Shown piece after piece: positions 32,860 through 39,878 of a DNA stretch of 52,238 nucleotides (position 1 is its first letter; every line of letters starts with the position of its first letter). Under the pieces are notes generated by a model. It saw nothing but the letters and a program-made list of their open reading frames with translations, was not told the DNA's origin and did not search any database. The position numbers were made by a program, and so were the translations under genes. This stretch comes from an uncultured bacterium (GTDB taxonomy: Bacteria > Bacillota > Clostridia > Oscillospirales > Oscillospiraceae), in the NCBI GenBank assembly GCA_947176765.1, contig CAMWRX010000011.1, positions 1 through 52,238 of the forward strand. The letters are read 5' to 3'.

Positions 32860-33981
32860 ATGAAAAAACTTGGTTTCGGGCTGATGAGGATGCCGACGCT
32901 TGACAAGGCAAACGCGGCCGATGTGGATCTGGAGCAGGTCAAGCAGATGGTGGACCTGTTTATGGATAAGGGGTTCACTTATTTCGACACCGCGTGGATG
33001 TACAACGGCTTTGCCAGCGAGGGCACGGCGAAAGCCGCTCTGGTGGACCGTTATCCCAGGGACAGCTTTACCTTGGCCACCAAGCTCCATGGGGCGTTTT
33101 TTAACTCTCTGGAAGATCGGGACAAGGTGTTTCACGCCCAGCTGGAGAAAACCGGCGCCGGCTACTTCGACTACTACTTGCTCCACGGCATTGAGGCCGC
33201 CATGTATCCGAAGTACGAACAGTTCGACTGCTTCAACTGGCTGCTGGACAAGAAGGCCCAGGGGCTGGTGAAGCACGCGGGCTTCTCCTTCCATGACACC
33301 CCGGAGCTGCTGGATGAGATCCTGACGAAGCACCCCGAGATGGAGTTCGTCCAGCTTCAGATCAACTATCTGGATTGGGAGAGCCAGTGGATTCGGTCCC
33401 GCGCCTGCTACGAGGTTGCCGTCAAGCACAACAAGCCTGTCATCGTCATGGAGCCGGTGAAGGGCGGTACGCTGGCCAAGGTCCCCGAAGCGGCGGAGAA
33501 GCTGTTCCGGGAGCACGATCCCAAGATGTCCGCGCCCAGCTGGGCCATCCGCTTTGCCGCCAGTCTTCCCAATGTGATGATGGTGCTCTCCGGTATGTCC
33601 AGTGTGGAGCAGATGGAGGACAATCTCAGCTATATGGAGGACTTCAAGCCTTTGACCGAGGAGGAAAAGGCGCTGTGTTATCAGGCGGCGGACATCATCA
33701 ACGGACAGATCGCCGTGCCCTGCACCGGCTGCTCCTACTGCACCGAAGGCTGCCCCATGCGTATTGCCATCCCTCAGTATTTTTCCCTTTACAACGAGGA
33801 TATGCGGGAGGATCTGGCGGAAAAGGGCTGGACGGTCAACTTCACCAATTATGAGATCCTGAGCGGTAAGTTCGGCAAGGCCAAGGACTGTATCGAATGC
33901 GGGCAATGCGAGGGTGTGTGCCCCCAGCACCTGCCCATTATGGAGCACCTGAAAGCGGTGTCAAAGCACTATGACCAATAA
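32860..33981 (+). CDS. Aldo/keto reductase with ferredoxin-like tail
   Basis: A 373-aa enzyme complete from MKKLGFGLMRMPTLD to the C-terminus. The barrel shows FTYFDTAWMYNGFASE (catalytic Asp and Tyr), KLHGAFF, and HAGFSFHDTPELLDEIL. Two cysteine clusters follow: CTGCSYCTEGCPMRIA and CIECGQCEGVCPQHLP. It is closely similar in layout to the truncated copy at 16000-16599, so two related genes exist in the window. The start ATG has AAGGAGG upstream. It follows the preceding reductase by 68 bases, probably in one transcript, and is terminated by the hairpin at 34051. Confidence 0.95.
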   Translation: MKKLGFGLMRMPTLDKANAADVDLEQVKQMVDLFMDKGFTYFDTAWMYNGFASEGTAKAALVDRYPRDSFTLATKLHGAFFNSLEDRDKVFHAQLEKTGAGYFDYYLLHGIEAAMYPKYEQFDCFNWLLDKKAQGLVKHAGFSFHDTPELLDEILTKHPEMEFVQLQINYLDWESQWIRSRACYEVAVKHNKPVIVMEPVKGGTLAKVPEAAEKLFREHDPKMSAPSWAIRFAASLPNVMMVLSGMSSVEQMEDNLSYMEDFKPLTEEEKALCYQAADIINGQIAVPCTGCSYCTEGCPMRIAIPQYFSLYNEDMREDLAEKGWTVNFTNYEILSGKFGKAKDCIECGQCEGVCPQHLPIMEHLKAVSKHYDQ

Positions 33982-34050
33982 CATGATATTTTAGCATTCA
34001 ACGTTTATTGCTGCAAAGTGCCCAAATATACATCGAAATGAGCAAAAGCA

Positions 34051-34087
34051 AGGGAAGGTGTCTCTTTTTGGGTGAGGCGCCTTCCCT
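34051..34087 (+). terminator. Terminator hairpin after the aldo/keto reductase genes
   Basis: AGGGAAGGTGTCTC pairs with GAGGCGCCTTCCCT (two G-U pairs) around TTTTTGGGT. T-run after the stem is weak. Confidence 0.6.
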
Positions 34088-34174
34088 GCGTCTTTGATCC
34101 ATGCTCAATTACTGATCTTGGAATAAGCTCTAATATACTGATTTATTAGAAAATTAGATGGAGGTAAAGAGACG

Positions 34175-34208
34175 CTGTCGGATTAAAACAATGTGTCTTT
34201 ACCGACAG
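34175..34208 (-). terminator. Hairpin beyond the metY stop
   Basis: CTGTCGG (34175-34181) and CCGACAG (34202-34208) form a 7-bp stem; on the minus strand it is followed by CGTCTCTTT. GGTAAAGA/TCTTTACC nearby could form an alternative pairing. It lies about 50 bases past the metY stop. Confidence 0.5.
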
Positions 34209-34257
34209 TGCCTCTGCTCCCTATAGTCAGTACATGACTCATAAATCGGTGAGAGCT

Positions 34258-35541
34258 TTACTTTACTGCCGCGAAGCCCTTCTCCAAATCGGCAATGATG
34301 TCGTCGATGTGCTCCGTGCCGATGGACAGCCGGATGGTATTGGGCTTGATGCCCTGATCGGCCAGTTCCTCGGGGGTGAGCTGGGAGTGGGTGGTGGTGG
34401 CCGGGTGGATGACCAGAGATTTCACGTCCGCCACGTTGGCCAGCAGGGAGAAGATCTCCAGACTGTCGATGAACTTGTGGGCCTCCTCCTGGCCGCCCTT
34501 AATCTCAAAGGTGAAGATGGATGCGCCGCCGTTGGGGAAGTACTTCTCATACAGGGCGTGGTCGGGGTGGTCGGGCAGAGAGGGGTGGTTGACCTTCTCC
34601 ACCTGGGGGTGCTTTGCCAGGAACTCCACCACCTTCTTGGTGTTCTCGGCGTGGCGGTCCAGGCGGAGGGAAAGGGTCTCCACCCCCTGGAGCAGCAGGA
34701 ACGCGTTGAACGGGGAAAGGGTCGCGCCCATATCCCGCAGCAGGATGGCCCGGATATAGGTGACAAAGGCGGCGGGGCCGGCGGCGTCCACGAAGGACAC
34801 GCCGTGGTAGCTGGGGTTGGCCTCGGCAATGGGTGCGTACTTGCCGGACGCTTTCCAGTCAAACTTGCCGCTGTCCACGACGATGCCGCCCAGGGTGGTG
34901 CCGTGTCCGCCGATGAACTTGGTGGCGGAGTGGACCACAATGTCCGCGCCGTGTTCGATGGGCCGGATCAGGTAGGGGGTGCCGAAGGTGTTGTCGATGA
35001 CCAGAGGCAGGCCGTGGCTGTGGGCGATGGCCGCGATGGCGTCAATGTCGGGGATGTCGGAGTTGGGGTTGCCCAGGGTCTCCAGATAGACGGCCTTGGT
35101 GTTGGGCCGGATGGCGGCGGTGACCGCGTCCAGATCGTGGGCGTCCACAAAGGTGGTGGAGACGCCGAACTGGCTCAGGGTGTGGGCCAGCAGGTTGTAG
35201 CTGCCGCCGTAAATGGTCTTTTGGGCCACGATGTGATCCCCGGCCTGGGCCAGGGCCTGGATGGTGTAGGTGATAGCCGCCGCGCCGGAGGCGGTGGCCA
35301 GGGCCGCCACGCCGCCCTCCAGGGCCGCGATGCGCTTTTCCAGCACGTCCTGGGTGGAGTTGGTCAGCCGCCCGTAGATATTGCCGGCATCCGCCAGGCC
35401 GAACCGGGCAGCGGCATGGGCGGAGTTGCGGAACACATAGCTGGTGGTCTGGTAGATAGGGACGGCCCGGGCGTCGGTGGCGGGATCGGGCTGCTCTTGG
35501 CCCACATGGAGCTGAAGGGTTTCAAATTTATAATTGTTCAT
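34258..35541 (-). CDS. metY: O-acetylhomoserine sulfhydrylase (aminocarboxypropyltransferase)
   Basis: A 427-aa pyridoxal-phosphate enzyme that makes homocysteine from O-acetylhomoserine and sulfide (it may also make cysteine). The family start is FETLQLHVGQEQPDPATDAR. AALATASGAAAITYTI, the Asp of LVIDNTFGTPYLIRPIEHGA, and the PLP-binding lysine in VVHSATKFIGGHGTTLGG at about 203-220 are present. Length is normal. I start at ATG 35541; a longer frame from 35598 falls inside the terminator of the leader. It is preceded by a 270-base leader with a consensus promoter, an AACC-N13-GGTT operator and an attenuator-like structure. Confidence 0.95.
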   Translation of the reverse strand: MNNYKFETLQLHVGQEQPDPATDARAVPIYQTTSYVFRNSAHAAARFGLADAGNIYGRLTNSTQDVLEKRIAALEGGVAALATASGAAAITYTIQALAQAGDHIVAQKTIYGGSYNLLAHTLSQFGVSTTFVDAHDLDAVTAAIRPNTKAVYLETLGNPNSDIPDIDAIAAIAHSHGLPLVIDNTFGTPYLIRPIEHGADIVVHSATKFIGGHGTTLGGIVVDSGKFDWKASGKYAPIAEANPSYHGVSFVDAAGPAAFVTYIRAILLRDMGATLSPFNAFLLLQGVETLSLRLDRHAENTKKVVEFLAKHPQVEKVNHPSLPDHPDHALYEKYFPNGGASIFTFEIKGGQEEAHKFIDSLEIFSLLANVADVKSLVIHPATTTHSQLTPEELADQGIKPNTIRLSIGTEHIDDIIADLEKGFAAVK

Positions 35542-35580
35542 GATATGTACCTCTTTCTGTTGTTTTTTTGAAGATGGGCA

Positions 35581-35613
35581 CAAAAAAGCCCGGGGCAACG
35601 AAATTGCTCCCGG
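35581..35613 (-). terminator. Attenuator terminator in the metY leader
   Basis: On the minus strand CCGGGAGCAA pairs with TTGCCCCGGG around TTTCG and is followed by CTTTTTTG. It ends 40 bases before the metY start, so full-length metY RNA requires it to be avoided. Confidence 0.85.
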
Positions 35614-35704
35614 ACTGCGTATGGCATACCGGCTCCCGCCTTATAGAATAGCGGGAAAAACCGCAGGCGCGCCAAAACGCCCGGCCACAGGGGCAGTCCG
35701 GGAG
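35607..35704 (-). promoter_or_regulatory. Probable antiterminator pairing in the metY leader
   Basis: GCAGTCCGGGAG (35693-35704) and CTCCCGGACTGC (35607-35618) on the plus strand are perfect 12-base complements. The second arm overlaps the ascending stem of the terminator at 35581-35613, so the two structures exclude each other. Each arm is next to the same GTATGGCAT direct repeat, suggesting an old duplication. Confidence 0.75.
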
Positions 35705-35763
35705 TATGGCATTCGTCCACAGCGGAAATTGCTCCGCAAAAGCCTCAGAAACTGATTCCTCAT
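35641..35763 (-). CDS. Possible 40-aa metY leader peptide
   Basis: An ATG at 35763 with GAAGGTGG upstream opens a 40-codon frame ending at TAA. It begins MRNQFLRLLRSNFRCGRMPY and has seven Arg and one Cys (codon 15, about 35719-35721). The Cys codon lies about 15 bases ahead of the antiterminator arm at 35693-35704, so ribosome stalling there could expose the arm. This fits cysteine-sensing attenuation, but codon use and translation are unproved. A GTG start at 35773 in another frame is an alternative. Confidence 0.45.
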   Translation of the reverse strand: MRNQFLRLLRSNFRCGRMPYSRTAPVAGRFGAPAVFPAIL

Positions 35764-35791
35764 TCCGGCCCACCTTCTTTTTTGAATGATT

Positions 35792-35812
35792 AACCTATTA
35801 CAATACTCGGTT
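35792..35812. promoter_or_regulatory. Rrf2-type operator at the metY start site
   Basis: AACC-N13-GGTT with AT-rich centre, just downstream of the metY -10. The same layout occurs at 38009-38029 (cysK) and 38102-38122 (rrf2 gene). Confidence 0.75.
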
Positions 35813-35819
35813 GATTGGA

Positions 35820-35848
35820 ATTATAGCGTCTGCCGTAGAATTTGTCAA
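35820..35848 (-). promoter_or_regulatory. Consensus metY promoter
   Basis: On the minus strand TTGACA (35848-35843) and TATAAT (35825-35820) are both perfect and 17 bases apart. Transcription should start near 35813, at the operator. Confidence 0.88.
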
Positions 35849-35893
35849 TAGGAAAACCGAAATTTATTACCTATCATCCTACTATTTTTGTGG

Positions 35894-35922
35894 TTGACTT
35901 TTGGGGCGCATTGGAATATAAT
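35894..35922 (+). promoter_or_regulatory. Orphan near-consensus promoter on the plus strand
   Basis: TTGACT (35894-35899) and TATAAT (35917-35922) are 17 bases apart. It points into the truncated ATP-grasp gene on the opposite strand. No plus-strand gene follows, so its own gene was probably lost at the breakpoint. Confidence 0.7.
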
Positions 35923-35945
35923 AAGCGAAGCTTAATTAAACAACG

Positions 35946-36185
35946 TCAAATGCAATGAAGGAAAGAGTACTTGAAGGTGAAGAACGCCGCCGCCCGGTAC
36001 ACACCGTCATAGTCCTCCAGGGAGGGGACGTAGTAGTATTCCGTCAGCGCGCTCCGGCACTGTTCACTGAGACCGTCCCAGGGGCAGTCGCCGATGCCCA
36101 GGACATTGGCGCCCAGCCGCTTCAGCCGGTCGCAGAAATTGTAAAACTGCTCCGGAAAATGGGGCGAGAGAAAGATCACATTCAT
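35946..36185 (-). pseudogene. N-terminal fragment of an ATP-grasp family protein
   Basis: The 79-codon frame begins MNVIFLSPHFPEQFYNFCDR and continues LGANVLGIGDCPWDGLSEQC to EYYYVPSLEDYDGVYRAAAF. This is the pre-ATP-grasp N-terminal domain of a carboxylate-amine ligase family common in gut Firmicutes. After about residue 70 it runs into FLHCI and stops; the ATP-binding domain (some 300 residues) is missing. It follows the esterase gene by 12 bases on the same strand. The cut is close to 35950-35970, near the orphan promoter. Confidence 0.82.
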
Positions 36186-36197
36186 GTTGGCGCCTCC

Positions 36198-36953
36198 TCA
36201 ATACCATAAAAATTCCATCCAGGTGGGAACCTGCTGTTCCCAGCTTCCCTCGTTGTGCTGCCCGCCGGGCTGGCAGTACAGATAGGTCCGGGCCCCGTGC
36301 TGCTGGACATTGTATTCCAGCTCCCGGATGGAGTTGGCAACCAGCTCGTTGTAGCCCGGGTCGTATTCCCCTGTGCCCCAACTGAAAAAGACCCGGGTAT
36401 CCGCTTCGATGGGGGCCCGTACCTCCCGCCGGAAGCTGTCCATGGCGGGCACGATGGACGGGGAGATTACTGCCGCCTTGGAGAACCACTGGTTATACCG
36501 CAGCACGCCGAACAGGGCCATCATGCCGCCCATGCTGTACCCGGCGATGGCGGTGGCCTCTCGGTGGGGCCAGGTGCGGTAAGTGCTGTCGATGTGGGGT
36601 TTCAACTCGCGGACGATCCAATCCATGGTGGCAGAGCCCCGGCCGTCCACATCGCCATAGATGGCGCTGTGGATGTGGTAGGGGCAGTATTCATGGACTC
36701 TTTGCAGATCCTCCTTGGAACACTCCATCCCCACCACGATGAGCCGCTTGCCCCAGCGGTCCAGGAAATCCTTCAACCCCAGGCATTTCCCAAAGGTGGC
36801 GTCGCCGTCAAAAAACAGGTTGTGCCCGTCAAACATATAGAGCACGGGGTAGCGCTCCTGCGTCCAATCATAGTCATCGGGCAGGTACAGATGGACGCGC
36901 CGGTTTTCCCCCGCGGGGGAAAACCAGAAATCAAATTTGTGGACCATATTCAT
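36198..36953 (-). CDS. Alpha/beta hydrolase, esterase (PF00756) family
   Basis: A 251-aa esterase-family enzyme related to enterochelin esterase and S-formylglutathione hydrolase. The opening VHLYLPDDYDWTQERYPVLY is typical, MFDGHNLFFDG follows, and the nucleophile motif AGYSMGGMMALFG sits at about 138-150. A likely acid and His are in GTGEYDPGYN and CQPGGQHNEGSW. No signal peptide is visible, so it is cytoplasmic. The start ATG has GAGGGATG upstream. It formed an operon with the truncated ATP-grasp gene downstream; the substrate is unknown. Confidence 0.92.
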   Translation of the reverse strand: MNMVHKFDFWFSPAGENRRVHLYLPDDYDWTQERYPVLYMFDGHNLFFDGDATFGKCLGLKDFLDRWGKRLIVVGMECSKEDLQRVHEYCPYHIHSAIYGDVDGRGSATMDWIVRELKPHIDSTYRTWPHREATAIAGYSMGGMMALFGVLRYNQWFSKAAVISPSIVPAMDSFRREVRAPIEADTRVFFSWGTGEYDPGYNELVANSIRELEYNVQQHGARTYLYCQPGGQHNEGSWEQQVPTWMEFLWY

Positions 36954-36996
36954 CCCTCACTTGTCCGCGGACATTTGTGCCGCAAAGCAACGCAAA

Positions 36997-37026
36997 GGGG
37001 AGGCCGCGTAGACCTGCGGCCTCCCC
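36997..37026 (-). terminator. cysK terminator
   Basis: GGGGAGGCCGC pairs with GCGGCCTCCCC around an 8-base loop and is followed on the minus strand by TTTGCG. It lies about 30 bases past the cysK stop. Confidence 0.8.
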
Positions 37027-37057
37027 GGATGTGCTTGGAAGCGATACCTGCGGAGCG

Positions 37058-37993
37058 TCAATCGGCAAACAACGGAGTGGAGAGGTAACGGTCGCCGGTG
37101 TCGGGCAGGAGGGCCACGATGGTCTTGCCCTTGTTCTCAGGGCGCTTGGCCAGCTGGACGGCGGCCCACACCGCCGCGCCGGAGGAGATGCCCACCAGCA
37201 CACCCTCGGAGCGGCCCACCAGCTTGCCGGTGGCAAAGGCGTCCTCGTTCTCCACGGTGATGATCTCGTCGTAAATGGCGGTGTTAAGCACGTCGGGTAC
37301 AAAGCCCGCGCCGATGCCCTGGATCTTGTGAGCCCCGGCGGTCCCTTTGCTCAGCACGGGGGAGGCGGAGGGCTCCACCGCCACCACCTTCACGTCCGGG
37401 TTCTGGCTTTTCAGGTACTCGCCCACGCCGGTGACGGTGCCGCCGGTGCCCACGCCGGCTACGAAGATGTCCACCTGGCCGTCGGTGTCGTTCCAGATCT
37501 CCGGACCGGTGGTAGCCTTGTGAACAGCCGGGTTGGCGGGGTTGACGAACTGGCCGGGGATGAAGCTGTCCGGGATCTCCTTTGCCAGCTCGTCGGCCTT
37601 GGCAATTGCCCCCTTCATGCCTTTGGCACCCTCGGTGATCACCAGTTCGGCCCCGTAGGCTTTCATCAGCTGTCGGCGCTCCACGCTCATGGTCTCGGGC
37701 ATGACGATGACGATCCGGTAGCCCTTGGCAGCGGCCACGGAGGCCAGGCCGATGCCCGTGTTGCCGGAGGTAGGTTCGATGATGACCGAACCGGGTTTCA
37801 GCAGCCCCTTGGCCTCGGCGTCGTCGATCATGGCCTTGGCGATGCGGTCTTTTACGCTGCCGGCGGGGTTGAAGTACTCCAGCTTGGCCAGGACGCGGGC
37901 CTCAAGCTTCTCGGCCTGTTCAATATGGGTGAGCTCCAGCAGGGGGGTATGGCCGATCAGCTGGTCGGCGGATGTATAAATAGCGCTCATCAT
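37058..37993 (-). CDS. cysK: Cysteine synthase A (O-acetylserine sulfhydrylase)
   Basis: A 311-aa PLP enzyme that makes cysteine from O-acetylserine and sulfide. The N-terminus has [14 protein letters not shown] and the PLP lysine in [13 protein letters not shown] (about residue 47). [21 protein letters not shown] (about 69-89) binds substrate and cofactor, and [16 protein letters not shown] contacts phosphate. [12 protein letters not shown] also matches CysK. Length is normal. The start ATG has AAGGAGG. Its promoter carries an Rrf2-type operator and is divergent from the rrf2 gene, pointing to cysteine-dependent control like that of CymR. Confidence 0.97.
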   Translation of the reverse strand: MMSAIYTSADQLIGHTPLLELTHIEQAEKLEARVLAKLEYFNPAGSVKDRIAKAMIDDAEAKGLLKPGSVIIEPTSGNTGIGLASVAAAKGYRIVIVMPETMSVERRQLMKAYGAELVITEGAKGMKGAIAKADELAKEIPDSFIPGQFVNPANPAVHKATTGPEIWNDTDGQVDIFVAGVGTGGTVTGVGEYLKSQNPDVKVVAVEPSASPVLSKGTAGAHKIQGIGAGFVPDVLNTAIYDEIITVENEDAFATGKLVGRSEGVLVGISSGAAVWAAVQLAKRPENKGKTIVALLPDTGDRYLSTPLFAD

Positions 37994-38008
37994 GATTCCT
38001 CCTTAATA

Positions 38009-38029
38009 AACCAATTTACTTACTTGGTT
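38009..38029. promoter_or_regulatory. Rrf2-type operator at the cysK start site
   Basis: AACC-N13-GGTT inside a larger perfect dyad, AATAAACCAA with TTGGTTTATT. It lies between the cysK -10 (38037-38042) and the ribosome site, where a bound repressor would block transcription. Confidence 0.82.
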
Positions 38030-38036
38030 TATTAGT

Positions 38037-38065
38037 ATTATATGAGGTGAGCGCCCAGTTGTCAA
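38037..38065 (-). promoter_or_regulatory. Consensus cysK promoter
   Basis: On the minus strand TTGACA (38065-38060) and TATAAT (38042-38037) with a 17-base spacer. Confidence 0.88.
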
Positions 38066-38088
38066 TGGTCAATCTGTAAAAACCACCA

Positions 38089-38117
38089 TTGATTTCCTAT
38101 TAACCGTGTTGTATAAT
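38089..38117 (+). promoter_or_regulatory. Promoter of the Rrf2 regulator gene
   Basis: TTGATT (38089-38094) and TATAAT (38112-38117) with a 17-base spacer, divergent from the cysK promoter. Confidence 0.82.
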
Positions 38118-38122
38118 AGGTT
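38102..38122. promoter_or_regulatory. Rrf2-type operator overlapping the regulator's own -10
   Basis: AACC-N13-GGTT covers the -10 of the rrf2 gene, indicating autoregulation. It matches the metY operator at 17 of 21 positions. Confidence 0.78.
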
Positions 38123-38144
38123 GAAGAAAAGGAGGGGTCATCCC

Positions 38145-38576
38145 ATGCTGATTTCAACAAAAGGACGATACGCGCTGCGGGTCATGATCGATCTGGCGGA
38201 ACATCAAGGGGATGGCTTCATCCCTCTCAAGGTGATCGCCGAGCGCCAGGAAATCTCGGAAAAGTATCTGGAGAGCATCATCAAGCTGCTGGTCAAGGCC
38301 CGGATGCTCAGCGGCGTGCGCGGCAAAGGCGGCGGCTATCAGCTGACCCGCTCGCCGGAGCAATACACTGCGGGAGAAGTCCTGCGGCTGACAGAGGAAT
38401 CCTTGGCTCCCGTATCATGTCTGGAACAGGACGCTGAGGCTTGCCACAGGGCGGCCTTCTGTCGGACGCTTCCGTTGTGGAAGGGTCTGAGCGGTGTGAT
38501 CAATGACTATCTTGATCACATTACCATTGAGGATCTGATGCAGCGGGGGGACGCCGGAAATGATTATGTGATTTGA
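38145..38576 (+). CDS. Rrf2-family regulator, CymR/IscR-like
   Basis: A 143-aa winged-helix regulator. It opens MLISTKGRYALRVMIDLAEH, and the recognition region AERQEISEKYLESIIKLLVK is followed by the wing RGKGGGYQLTRSPEQYTAGE. The C-terminal part has three Cys in SCLEQDAEACHRAAFC (spacing 7 and 5), similar in position to the iron-sulfur ligands of IscR though not identical. CymR proteins lacking a cluster respond to cysteine synthase; those with one sense iron-sulfur status. Beside cysK and near metY, control of sulfur metabolism is the best inference. The start ATG follows AAAGGAGG. Confidence 0.93.
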   Translation: MLISTKGRYALRVMIDLAEHQGDGFIPLKVIAERQEISEKYLESIIKLLVKARMLSGVRGKGGGYQLTRSPEQYTAGEVLRLTEESLAPVSCLEQDAEACHRAAFCRTLPLWKGLSGVINDYLDHITIEDLMQRGDAGNDYVI

Positions 38577-38589
38577 GACGGAAACAGGA

Positions 38590-38628
38590 AAGACACGCTT
38601 ACACTCACAGGTGCAGGCGTGTCTTTTA
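38590..38628 (+). terminator. Terminator of the Rrf2 gene
   Basis: AAGACACGC pairs with GCGTGTCTT around an 18-base loop, followed by TTATA. Confidence 0.75.
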
Positions 38629-38655
38629 TATTGACCACTGATGGTTGGAAGGGGA

Positions 38656-39417
38656 TCACCGCTGAAATCCGCTCAAATCCTTGATTACCTCTCCGGCGAG
38701 GATCAGCCCGGCCACAGACGGTACAAAGGCATTGCTTCCAGGCACCTGACGCCGCTGGGTGCATTTCCTGGCCGTCCCCGGAGGGCAGATACAGTGGGCG
38801 TGGCAGCTGATGCTCATATCCTCAATGGGTTTTAACGGCTGCTCCTTGGAATAGACCACTTTCAGCTTTTTGATCCCTCGCTTTTTCAGCTCCTGCCGCA
38901 TGATCCGGGCCAGAGGACACATCGAGGTTTCAAAAATATCCGCAACCTCAAAGGCTGTGGGATCGATCTTGTTTCCCGCGCCCATACAGCTGATGATAGG
39001 TGTACCGGCTTTGTCTGCCTGTTCCACAAGCTCCAATTTCCCTGTGACCGTATCGATTGCATCCACAATATAGTCGTATTGCGTAAAGTCGAATTGATCC
39101 GCCGTCTGGGGAGTGTAAAACTTTTTGTAGGTGTTGACCGTAATATCCGGGTCAATGTCCAGAACACGCTGTTCCGCCACGTCTACTTTGAACTGTCCTA
39201 CGGTTTTCCGGGTGGCAAAGATTTGGCGGTTGATATTGGTGAGACAGACCCGGTCGTCGTCGATGAGGTCCAATGCACCGATAACGCTCCGGGCAAGCGC
39301 TTCCACCGTGTATCCCCCCACGCCGCCGATCCCAAATACAGCCACCCGTGCCTGGTGCAGCTTTTCCATGGCTTCGGCACCAAATAGAAGCTGCGTTCTC
39401 GAAAATTGGTTCAGCAT
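38656..39417 (-). CDS. tcdA: tRNA threonylcarbamoyladenosine dehydratase
   Basis: A 253-aa E1-like enzyme that converts t6A at position 37 of tRNAs to its cyclic form using ATP. The N-terminus has FSRTQLLFGAEAMEKLHQAR. The adenylation fold is seen as VAVFGIGGVGGYTVEALARS at about 26-45, and LTNINRQI (about 59-66) binds ATP. IDPDITVN and YIVDAIDTVTGKLELVEQA follow. The catalytic Cys region is ETSMCPLARIMRQELKKRGI. Length and order are normal. The start ATG has AAGGAAT upstream. It converges with the Rrf2 gene. Confidence 0.93.
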   Translation of the reverse strand: MLNQFSRTQLLFGAEAMEKLHQARVAVFGIGGVGGYTVEALARSVIGALDLIDDDRVCLTNINRQIFATRKTVGQFKVDVAEQRVLDIDPDITVNTYKKFYTPQTADQFDFTQYDYIVDAIDTVTGKLELVEQADKAGTPIISCMGAGNKIDPTAFEVADIFETSMCPLARIMRQELKKRGIKKLKVVYSKEQPLKPIEDMSISCHAHCICPPGTARKCTQRRQVPGSNAFVPSVAGLILAGEVIKDLSGFQR

Positions 39418-39531
39418 GATTCCTTGCTCCTTTGTCAGCCTGGTGCTGCCAGGTGTGATTTTACAAAATCCTTCATCAAAATATTCAAGTGAGCGGCCGC
39501 CTGCACAGACAACCGCTCGATAAGCTGGAAT
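39418..39531. other. Short intergenic stretch, nothing recognised
   Basis: Sequence upstream of tcdA on the minus strand; no promoter stood out clearly and no gene was seen. Confidence 0.4.
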
Positions 39532-39723
39532 TCAGCTATTCCATTCATACTCTGACTGCCAGCCATTTGGAATTTCAGTAACATCTGTTTCTCTATATAA
39601 CATGGCCGCATCATGAGGAAGAGCAGTTACGATCCATTCGTCAGAGGAATATCCTTTACATTCATAGACCTTATCTGGTTTTATAACCACGTCCGGATTC
39701 AGACAGCTGCTGGTATGCCGCCC
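39532..39723 (-). pseudogene. C-terminal fragment of an unrecognised protein
   Basis: A 63-codon open frame reads GRHTSSCLNPDVVIKPDKVY, ECKGYSSDEWIVTALPHDAA, then a Glu/Trp-rich end EIPNGWQSEYEWNS before TGA. It has the feel of real protein but no ATG start near its beginning and no ribosome site. It is AT-richer than neighbours. It is probably the end of a gene cut at about 39724. Confidence 0.45.
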
Positions 39724-39878
39724 TTAGAAAAGCGGGCCCTTGCTGCTTCCTGACCTTTTCTTGCCCCTTTAGTACTGTTCACTAATTTTGGGGCAGTTCA
39801 CACAGTCGTACTGCGCTGTCTGAAATTCCGTGTATACAGGCAGCAAAATGCCATGCCGATATTTGCCTCATGTTCTCG
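39724..39878. other. Intergenic sequence with a hairpin
   Basis: AGAAAAG and CTTTTCT (on the minus strand) enclose GTCAGGAAGCAGCAAGGG, which superficially recalls the apical loop of signal-recognition-particle RNA but lacks its GGAAG tetraloop part. The rest shows nothing. Confidence 0.3.

Noticed and set aside
34234-35571. Long plus-strand frame opposite metY
   Set aside because: Low-complexity Gly/Val/His composition and no recognisable motif; metY on the minus strand explains the region.
35542-35813. SAM (S-box) riboswitch or T-box in the metY leader
   Set aside because: Neither the S-box core motifs nor the T-box sequence AGGGTGGNACCGCG was found; the structure seen is a terminator with a competing stem only.
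39724-39775. Signal-recognition-particle RNA-like motif (GTCAGGAAGCAGC on the minus strand)
   Set aside because: The conserved apical loop needs the GGAAG element between GGTCAGG and AGCAGC; it is absent and flanking stems are short. At most a damaged remnant.
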